From Acidobacteriota bacterium (GTDB taxonomy: Bacteria; Acidobacteriota; UBA6911; RPQK01): a stretch of 6,961 nucleotides of DNA. Of the stretch, positions 1-5,202 are shown one piece after another (the stretch's first letter is position 1; each line of letters begins with the position of its first letter). The DNA lies in NCBI GenBank assembly GCA_003819755.1, contig RPQK01000407.1, positions 1 to 6,961 on the forward strand, given 5' to 3'. A program made the translations under genes and the position numbers. The notes below the pieces were generated by a model. It made no database searches, was not told the DNA's origin, and saw only the letters and a list, made by a program, of their open reading frames with translations.

Positions 1-1
1 C

Positions 2-277
2 CTTGGGATGTGGATCATGGTCACGCGAAAGGGGCGATGGATGGAAGGCAGCTTGCACCCGGAACAGATCATCAGCCGCGAGCAGGCCATTCAGCTGTAC
101 ACAATCAAGAACGCGTTTCTGACATTCGAGGAAAAAGAGAAAGGGTCGCTGGAACCGGGCAAGTTGGCTGATTTCGTCGTTCTCGACCGGGACATCCTGA
201 GGTGTCCGGTGGACGAAATCAGGTCGGCGAGTGTTGAGGAAACATGGCTCGGCGGCCGACTCATTTACTCGCGATAG
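2..277 (+). CDS. Amidohydrolase family 3 (YtcJ-like) metal-dependent hydrolase, C-terminal fragment
   Basis: This is the 3' end of a gene that begins left of the window; the frame is open from base 2 and gives about 91 residues before the TAG at 275-277. The sequence matches the C-terminal part of YtcJ-type amidohydrolases. It has a helix of the type 'ISREQAIQLYTIKNA', then the hallmark 'GSLEPGKLADFVVLDRD', where the chain returns to the small beta-sandwich beside the TIM barrel, and it ends on the usual strand 'TWLGGRLIYSR'. Family members hydrolyse amide or related C-N bonds using metals bound by His, Asp and Lys residues. Those residues lie upstream and are not visible, so substrate and activity cannot be judged. 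The internal ATG at 8 is not a real start, because the family is about 500 residues or more. The gene converges on the DUF4846 gene, with a hairpin repeat between them. Confidence 0.88.
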   Translation, partial: LGMWIMVTRKGRWMEGSLHPEQIISREQAIQLYTIKNAFLTFEEKEKGSLEPGKLADFVVLDRDILRCPVDEIRSASVEETWLGGRLIYSR

Positions 278-279
278 AA

Positions 280-331
280 AGACGCGGGAGACGCGGAGCG
301 AAGTGAGCACTGTGCCGCTTCGCTCCGCGTC
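280..331. repeat. Palindromic tandem repeat A, between convergent genes; possible bidirectional terminator
   Basis: Two 9-nt tandem units, AGACGCGGG (280-288) and AGACGCGGA (289-297), run into a perfect 14-nt inverted repeat: GACGCGGAGCGAAG at 290-303 and its reverse complement at 318-331, with a 14-nt loop. It sits 2 nt after the amidohydrolase stop and 11 nt after the DUF4846 stop, so RNA from either side would fold into a strong GC-rich hairpin. No T-run follows on either strand, so a classical intrinsic terminator is not shown. It is the left-most of four such elements in the window. Confidence 0.75.
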
Positions 332-342
332 CGGCGCGGCGC

Positions 343-1281
343 TTAAGAAGGCGGCTGGGCAGGTTCGCGTTCAGGACCGCAGTTTGCGGGCCGGAACCGG
401 CGCAGGTCGCGATAATCGAAAGTCCACTCGGGCGTCAGGAGCCGCCCCACCGAACGTGCCGGGTACCAGGGTGAACGGGACGAACCAGGGTTGACGAGGA
501 TGTGAATCTCCTGGGCTGGCATGTAGCTCTGACCCAGGAGAAACATTCGTTCACCCCGACTGTTTATGCATACATCGGCGACGACAACCGCGTGCCCGGG
601 CGAACCTGCCTGCACGTACACGTCCCCCGGGTCTGGAAACGCCAGGTCGGCTACCTTGACTAACTCACGTGCGAGCGAAGCCGATCCGGCATAAGTGAAG
701 ACCTGGTCGAGATAACTTCGAAACCCTTGGTAACTCGAGTCCGGTATACTGCCGGCCCGCCATACCACCCGATTGCGGCTGACGATCGGACGTTCCCCGG
801 TTCGCCACCTGGCCCATGACACCAGATCGCCCGACGTGAAATGGAACTCGACCGAGTCCTCGCAGCCAGCCGATCTCAGGTATTCGGCGCGTAACCTCAT
901 GACCGCATCGGCGCATTGCTGCAGATTTCTGTTGCCAACGTCTATGTCAAGGACTGCGCAGTGAGCCGTCTGGTTGGTCTTGAGCTGTCCGTTATACAGC
1001 CGGACCTGCGGACGGCCCGGCTTGACCGGGAGCGCTCGAAGCCAGGAAGCAAAACTTCGCTCCGGCGACGGAGGTCGGCGAAAGCCATCGGGGGGTTCGA
1101 TCCGCCGCTCCAGAGTCTCAATTCGGCTCCCGGGAGGCAGCCACGGAAGAGACTCCGGGACGATCACCTGCCCCGGATTCGGCCGGTTCTGGCCGACGTC
1201 GTTTTGATAAAGCGGGATCAACATCAGGGCCAAGGCAAGGAACCCCGCACGGGCTTTGTGCATCTTGTCGATTCTAACCAT
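343..1281 (-). CDS. DUF4846 family protein, probably exported
   Basis: A 312-residue protein of unknown function that I recognise as DUF4846. Characteristic segments in order are 'PPDGFRRPPSPERSFASWLR' (63-82), 'HCAVLDIDVGNRNLQQCADA' (107-126) followed by 'VMRLRAEYL', 'FHFTSGD' (146-152), 'GDVYVQAGSPGHAVVVAD' (219-236), 'QSYMPAQEIHILVNP' (251-265) and 'TPEWTF' (283-288). The length fits a complete member. The N-terminus has basic residues and then a hydrophobic stretch (about 12-24), which looks like a signal peptide, so I expect it in the periplasm or outer envelope. The 'SPGHA' motif inside a beta-rich GD...GHA pattern recalls papain/NlpC-like folds, but I see no confirmed catalytic triad. 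Start choice is uncertain: ATG at 1281 and ATG at 1263 (residue 7) both lack a convincing Shine-Dalgarno. It lies 31 nt downstream of the chemoreceptor gene on the same strand, with no terminator between, so co-transcription is plausible. The biochemical role is unknown. Confidence 0.85.
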   Translation of the reverse strand: MVRIDKMHKARAGFLALALMLIPLYQNDVGQNRPNPGQVIVPESLPWLPPGSRIETLERRIEPPDGFRRPPSPERSFASWLRALPVKPGRPQVRLYNGQLKTNQTAHCAVLDIDVGNRNLQQCADAVMRLRAEYLRSAGCEDSVEFHFTSGDLVSWARWRTGERPIVSRNRVVWRAGSIPDSSYQGFRSYLDQVFTYAGSASLARELVKVADLAFPDPGDVYVQAGSPGHAVVVADVCINSRGERMFLLGQSYMPAQEIHILVNPGSSRSPWYPARSVGRLLTPEWTFDYRDLRRFRPANCGPEREPAQPPS

Positions 1282-1312
1282 ACCGACGCCGTAGAGCCGG
1301 GCAGTGCGCCTT

Positions 1313-3616
1313 TTACCCCGGAGCCGCCGAGCGGAACTTCTTCAGCAACTGCTGCTCGCCCTCGGCGATGTCGGATAGATCGAGCGCCATTTGGCGGGCG
1401 AGTTCCAGCTGGGCGAGCATTTCGCGTGTGGAGGCCGTTACCTCTTCCACCGCCGCCGCATTTTCCTCGCTCACGGCGGAAACGCTGTCCATGGATTCCC
1501 CCACCTGGTGCGAGAAGGTCTGCATTTTGGAGATCGATCCCGCAATATTGGCGAGACGCTGCTGATTGGTTGCCACTGACTCCCGGATGTCGGCGAGTAC
1601 TTTCGTGGCTTGTTCGGCTCCCTTCGCAGTCTGGCCGACTTTCTCGAGACCGCTGACCATGGCCTTTTCAACTTCGAGGACGCAGGTTTGAACGGTCCCG
1701 ACGAGTTGCGTGATCTCTCGCGTCGCCTCCGCCGTCCGCTCGGCCAGAGAACGTATTTGCCCCGCCACGACCAGGAAGCCGGCGCCGTATTTCCCGGCAT
1801 GGGCGGCTTCGATCGCGGCATTCAGACCAAGCAACCTGACCTGGGTGGCAATGCTCCCGATAATCTTGATGATGACGTCGATCCGCTTGGAGTGCTCGCC
1901 GAGTCTTCCGACCGTTTCGGCGGTCCGGGTGACCGAGTTACGGAGGGCCGTGGTATCGGTGAGTGTTGTTTCCAAAGCTTGCGCACCGGCTTGGATCGAC
2001 TCGCCGACTTCCTCGGCTTCAGCCGCGCCTCGGCGAGCCTCGGCGCTCACCTCGTCGATGTGTTTCAGAAGCTCTGCCAGAGCCTCGTTGGTCCGAGTAA
2101 CATGATCGTTCTGAGATTGTGCACCCTGGGCGACCTGTCCCATCGATGAGTTGATATGAACAGTCGCGGTGCGCACCTGATCAACGGCGTGGGCCATGTG
2201 GGAGCTCAGGTCAAGCAGCTTGTTGGCCTGTTCGATGTTCGAATATATCAGGCTCCGTAATCCGCCCGGCTCGGAATTGTAAGTGATAACGGCGATGTCC
2301 GATTGGTGGGCCCGGTTGATGGCGGGAACCAGCCGGCTGTCGAAGACACCAAGGACCAAGCCATCAACCCGATCGGCAACCGCCGCCTCAACCAGCGGCC
2401 CGTAGACATCGGCCGACAGTAGGCCCCGGGTTCGATTTTCTTCGGGGATCATCACCTGGACTTCGGCGTTCAGTGACCGTAATTCCTCGGCGGCTGCCGT
2501 AACACCAGTCGTCACCATGTCGAAGAAGGGATTATCGGCGCGACCCAGCACTCGAATCCGAACTCGCTTCTGAGCGGCGACTGCGACCGGCCGGGCGTAT
2601 CGCGCCTGGTCGGGGATTTTCAAGCCCTGCGCGGGGTCCCAGAAATCAGGGTAGTTCTCCCGGGTCACCAGCTCCATATGAGTGAGAAGCCGTGGCGCGG
2701 AGGGCTGCCAACCAGCCACAAGGTGGTTGTACATATGGATAACCGGCTCGTGCCCCTGAGCGAAAGGATCCTGGTTCAGAGTGCCGGTTACGATACCGCG
2801 AGACAGGTACTGCATCGTCGAGTCGACCAGATCGTGGGCGATAATCCGTACCCGCCCCTCGCAATTAAGCCGCTCAACCGCCCGGGCACAGGCAAAGGGC
2901 AGCCCTCCCCTGGTAACGTAGAAGCCAGCCAGGTTCGGGATCTCTCGAATCAGCCGTTCGGATTCAGCCTGGACAGAGTCAGCAAGACTCTCTGCCGTGC
3001 CTGGATTTACGTCGGCTGGCGGGAGGACGCGAACCTGCGGGTATTTTTCTCGAAGACGAGTTTCGAACCCCTTTCTCCTCAGCTCGAGGGATACCACCCC
3101 CGCCGATGTAATAACCGCTACCGTTCCGCTTCCCCCGATCGCGTGTCCCATGGCTTCGCCGCACATCTCCCCTTCCAGGAAGGAATCGGCGCCTACATAG
3201 CAGAGGCGCAGACACGGGGTTTCGGTAATGGTATTGAATTCACCGGCCGCCGCCGCCAACGCCCGGCTGATCGAATTCATGACTTCGACCCATTGGCGCC
3301 TGTCCGGAAAGGCTTGAGTATCCAGCACCTGCGGGTCAATCTGGAAACTGGCGCTCAGGTTGCCGCACGCCAGATCGGAGACCGCTCGCCGAAGCGCGTC
3401 ACAGTCGACATCCGCAAGACGGCAGCCAGCCTCGAGCACCTCCCGATCGGAAGAAGTCACCTGGCTTGGATCCTTTCGCCCGACTCGCAGACCAAGAATC
3501 ACGTTTGCCATCACTAGACACACAGCAGGAAAAAAGAGAGCCAGAACGTGGCTCAGAAAAGCGCTCTGGGGGAGCCACAGCGAAAGCTGCAGCTCTAATC
3601 CGCCCGTCACCGTCAT
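1313..3616 (-). CDS. Methyl-accepting chemotaxis-type receptor with internal PBP-like sensor halves in swapped order
   Basis: A 767-residue chemoreceptor. Order: short N-terminus; one membrane helix (about 18-43, 'LALFFPAVCLVMANVILG' core); HAMP-like segment (about 72-129, with 'GNLSAS' and 'EFN'); a region like the C-terminal lobe of a type-I periplasmic binding protein (about 139-319: 'YVGADSFLEGEMCGEAMG', 'GTLNQDPFAQG'); a region like the N-terminal lobe (about 352-456: 'NPFFDMVTTGV', 'VDGLVLGVFD', 'AVITYNSEP'); and the MCP signalling coiled coil (462-767). The signalling tip is at about 592-609 ('QVRLLGLNAAIEAAHAGK'), followed by 'GFLVVAGQIRSLAERT'. It should pass ligand state to CheA/CheW. 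Arg and Lys residues just after the single helix, and none before it, predict that everything after it is cytoplasmic. The frame extends to an ATG at 3700, but I chose ATG 3616 because a strong Shine-Dalgarno precedes it. No che genes are nearby. DUF4846 follows on the same strand. Family assignment is firm; the ligand is unknown, probably a sugar or other small metabolite. Confidence 0.93.
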   Translation of the reverse strand: MTVTGGLELQLSLWLPQSAFLSHVLALFFPAVCLVMANVILGLRVGRKDPSQVTSSDREVLEAGCRLADVDCDALRRAVSDLACGNLSASFQIDPQVLDTQAFPDRRQWVEVMNSISRALAAAAGEFNTITETPCLRLCYVGADSFLEGEMCGEAMGHAIGGSGTVAVITSAGVVSLELRRKGFETRLREKYPQVRVLPPADVNPGTAESLADSVQAESERLIREIPNLAGFYVTRGGLPFACARAVERLNCEGRVRIIAHDLVDSTMQYLSRGIVTGTLNQDPFAQGHEPVIHMYNHLVAGWQPSAPRLLTHMELVTRENYPDFWDPAQGLKIPDQARYARPVAVAAQKRVRIRVLGRADNPFFDMVTTGVTAAAEELRSLNAEVQVMIPEENRTRGLLSADVYGPLVEAAVADRVDGLVLGVFDSRLVPAINRAHQSDIAVITYNSEPGGLRSLIYSNIEQANKLLDLSSHMAHAVDQVRTATVHINSSMGQVAQGAQSQNDHVTRTNEALAELLKHIDEVSAEARRGAAEAEEVGESIQAGAQALETTLTDTTALRNSVTRTAETVGRLGEHSKRIDVIIKIIGSIATQVRLLGLNAAIEAAHAGKYGAGFLVVAGQIRSLAERTAEATREITQLVGTVQTCVLEVEKAMVSGLEKVGQTAKGAEQATKVLADIRESVATNQQRLANIAGSISKMQTFSHQVGESMDSVSAVSEENAAAVEEVTASTREMLAQLELARQMALDLSDIAEGEQQLLKKFRSAAPG

Positions 3617-3620
3617 GCCT

Positions 3621-3627
3621 TCCCTCC
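3621..3627 (-). promoter_or_regulatory. Ribosome binding site setting the chemoreceptor start
   Basis: On the minus strand GGAGGGA lies 4 nt before the ATG at 3616-3614. This supports residue 29 of the longest open frame as the true start. The upstream ATG at 3700 has no comparable site, and the 28 extra codons would have to encode the Shine-Dalgarno itself. Confidence 0.75.
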
Positions 3628-3731
3628 GATCCTCGCCGTGCCCCTTCTGGTCAATGACAGAGACGGACCAAGGGTAACAAAACAGAACCGATAGAGGCAA
3701 GGTCGGGAATTCGGGTCGGGAAAACTTTACA

Positions 3732-3810
3732 GGGACACAAGGGACAGAAGGGACACAAGAGACAGAAGCGACCCTTGTGTCCCTTCTGTCGCTTGTGTCC
3801 CTTGTGTCCC
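3732..3810. repeat. Palindromic tandem repeat B, 9-nt units, just downstream of the methyltransferase gene
   Basis: The left arm (3732-3767) holds four 9-nt units: GGGACACAA, GGGACAGAA, GGGACACAA and GAGACAGAA. The right arm (3775-3810) holds four inverted units: TTGTGTCCC, TTCTGTCGC, TTGTGTCCC and TTGTGTCCC. The transcript could fold into a long hairpin with a few mismatches and more than one register. The right arm begins 8 nt after the methyltransferase stop (3819-3821, minus strand), so it could end or protect that transcript. It would also separate that gene from the chemoreceptor downstream. The units fit the pattern RGGACNNNA shared with repeat C. It is not a CRISPR, since there are no spacers. 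Confidence 0.85.
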
Positions 3811-3818
3811 TTTCAAGG

Positions 3819-4871
3819 TCACTTCTTCTCCGTCACAATCGCACACTGGGGTGATTCGGGGACTGGAACTATCTTGCTCGGCCCGAAACCAGCCGCTGTG
3901 AACATCCGGCTCAGCTCCTGGAAGGTGTAGGCGTCTCCCTCCGGTGTTCCGGCCAGCATGATCAGGCTGAAAGCCGCCGGAATCGGCGGGCTCACCCGGT
4001 CGTCGTTGGGGACGAACTCCAGGGTCACGACGCGACCGCCGGGTTTCAGCGAGGCGTGCACCTTGCGGAGCAGCGAAACGCAATCTGACTCGCTGAAATG
4101 GTGCAGAAAATTGGTAAGAAGAACAACATCATACGGCCCTTTGAAATCCACCTGGAAGGCGTCGCCAGCGATCGTTTGGTAGCGGGTGTGGACCCCGGCC
4201 TGCGCGGCGTTTTCGCGGGCAACTTCGAGGACCGCCGGCCAATCGAGTGCAACGATCTCCGCCTCGGGATTCTGCCTGGCCACAGCAATCCCGAACAAGC
4301 CGTGCCCCGCGGCTATATCCAGAACACGCACTTTCCGGTGGCCCGTTCCATTCGTAAGCGAAGCAACGAAGTCAGCCGAGGGTCCCATCATCGGCGCCAT
4401 GCTCTTGGCAAACACCACCCAAACCGGGTCTTCGGGGTCAACCGTTCCGCTGCCTTCCATCGCCGCCTTCCCTTTTCGGATTACGTCAGCCAGCCTGGTG
4501 TAGCTCGCCATCAGCTCGGGCATGTTGAGGAATTGCGCGATGCTTCCCTTATAGTGCGGAGAGTGCCGATTCAGAAAGACAGCACTCGTCGGCGTGAGGT
4601 CGTACTCTCCGTTCTTCTTGGTGAAAAAACCAAGCGTCGTCAGGTAATCGCAAAGGATGCGAACGCCGCGTTCGGAGCCCTTGCATGAAGCCGCCAGTTG
4701 CGGGACAGTTCGGTGGCCCTCAGCAACCGCAGTGAACACGTCCAGGTCAAGGGCGGCATCGAGCGCGGCGGTGCGTTGGTAGGCATTAAAGGTGTCCCAG
4801 AGAAGGACCGGGTCGGGTCTGCCCATGGCAGGACCGGCGAAAGACAACTCGGGAGCGATCGTTTGGCTCAT
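3819..4871 (-). CDS. SAM-dependent O-methyltransferase (family 2, dimerisation plus catalytic domain)
   Basis: A complete 350-residue methyltransferase of the COMT-like/hydroxyneurosporene-type family. Residues about 24-105 form the N-terminal winged-helix dimerisation domain ('AALDAALDLDVFTAVAEG', 'RILCDYLTTLGFF', 'YDLTPTSAVFL'). Residues about 160-350 form the Rossmann domain: glycine-rich SAM loop 'VLDIAAGHG' (183-191), acidic ribose-binding Asp in 'VALDW' (D210), 'GDAF' (236-239) and 'LLTNFLHHFSESDC' (251-264). His257 lines up with the catalytic base of plant caffeate O-methyltransferase. 'LKPGGRVV' (275-282) is the usual late motif. It should transfer a methyl from S-adenosylmethionine to a hydroxyl or similar group on a small aromatic or polyketide-like substrate in the cytoplasm. 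No biosynthetic genes are adjacent, so the substrate cannot be named. The ATG at 4871 has a strong Shine-Dalgarno 9 nt upstream. Repeat B follows immediately. Confidence 0.93.
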   Translation of the reverse strand: MSQTIAPELSFAGPAMGRPDPVLLWDTFNAYQRTAALDAALDLDVFTAVAEGHRTVPQLAASCKGSERGVRILCDYLTTLGFFTKKNGEYDLTPTSAVFLNRHSPHYKGSIAQFLNMPELMASYTRLADVIRKGKAAMEGSGTVDPEDPVWVVFAKSMAPMMGPSADFVASLTNGTGHRKVRVLDIAAGHGLFGIAVARQNPEAEIVALDWPAVLEVARENAAQAGVHTRYQTIAGDAFQVDFKGPYDVVLLTNFLHHFSESDCVSLLRKVHASLKPGGRVVTLEFVPNDDRVSPPIPAAFSLIMLAGTPEGDAYTFQELSRMFTAAGFGPSKIVPVPESPQCAIVTEKK

Positions 4872-4880
4872 GTACTACTT

Positions 4881-4887
4881 CCTCCTT
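4881..4887 (-). promoter_or_regulatory. Ribosome binding site of the O-methyltransferase
   Basis: On the minus strand AAGGAGG is followed by a 9-nt spacer and the ATG at 4871-4869. It is a near-consensus site that fixes the start. Confidence 0.8.
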
Positions 4888-5021
4888 AATGAAGAACATG
4901 ACGCTGTAGATTCTCAGTTGGTGTCGCCCAAGCCGCATTTTGGGGAGTCAAGGCAGGTGATTCAGCCAGGTGGAGACAGTTTGCGTCTAAGGGGAAGCAG
5001 TGACTTTGGTTAAGTGACCTG

Positions 5022-5117
5022 AAGGACCTGAAGGACCTGAAGGACCGGAAGGACCTGAAGGACGACAGGCAAAAATCTCTTCAGGTCCTTCTGGTCCTTC
5101 CGGTCCTTCAGGTCCTT
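5022..5117. repeat. Palindromic tandem repeat C, 9-nt units, in a divergent spacer
   Basis: The left arm has five 9-nt units: AAGGACCTG at 5022 and 5031, the variant AAGGACCGG at 5040, AAGGACCTG at 5049 and a degraded AAGGACGAC at 5058. A further degenerate copy lies at 5013-5021. The right arm has four inverted units at 5082-5117, reading from outside inward as AAGGACCTG, AAGGACCGG, AAGGACCAG and AAGGACCTG. Pairing 5031-5057 with 5091-5117 gives a 27-nt stem with one mismatch, and the CCGG variant faces its own complement. The remaining core is a loop of about 20-30 nt containing AAAAATCTCTT. Unlike the other three elements it lies upstream of both neighbouring genes, so a simple terminator role does not fit. 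Confidence 0.88.
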
Positions 5118-5202
5118 TCTCGGGCTCCTGTGGCGAGAGTTGTGTCGAAAACCGCGCGCCTCTTCTGGTGTATTCTTCTACCGAGCAGGCGGGCATTACT
5201 CT

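Larger units (their letters stand above)
4872..5202. other. Divergent intergenic region between methyltransferase and beta-sandwich protein
   Basis: This 331-nt spacer must hold the promoters of both divergent genes. The half near the methyltransferase (4872-5013) shows only that gene's Shine-Dalgarno. On the minus strand there is a TTGACT -35-like word near 4960, but no good -10 box at the right spacing, so I call no promoter. The middle is filled by repeat C. On the + side a TATTCT word at 5171-5176 could be a -10 element for the gene at 5203, but no matching -35 box is placed correctly. I find no small gene or RNA here. Confidence 0.55.

Noticed and set aside
916..1656. Plus-strand open frame across the DUF4846 gene and the 3' end of the chemoreceptor
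   Set aside because: It spans two confidently assigned minus-strand genes and has Arg/Pro-rich composition typical of antisense frames.
2678..3517. Plus-strand open frame (279 codons) inside the chemoreceptor gene
   Set aside because: It is antisense to well-recognised binding-protein and HAMP-like segments, with no recognisable protein motif.
3617..3700. N-terminal extension of the chemoreceptor to the ATG at 3700
   Set aside because: No ribosome site precedes it, and the extension would translate through the strong GGAGGGA site used by the ATG at 3616.
3732..5117. Repeats B and C as CRISPR arrays
   Set aside because: The units are 9 nt and directly abutting, with inverted second arms and no unique spacers. 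No cas gene is present.
4987..5196. Minus-strand open frame with collagen-like GPEGPE...GPSGPS repeats
   Set aside because: It is the translation of repeat C. A 9-nt unit stays in frame and its inverted arm also reads as Gly-Pro-X, so the collagen look comes from the palindrome. It has no ribosome site and no family match outside the repeat.
5140..5202. TTG start adding 21 residues to the beta-sandwich protein
   Set aside because: The added residues are not conserved-looking and move the basic-plus-hydrophobic anchor away from the N-terminus. The ATG at 5203 gives a normal signal-anchor layout.
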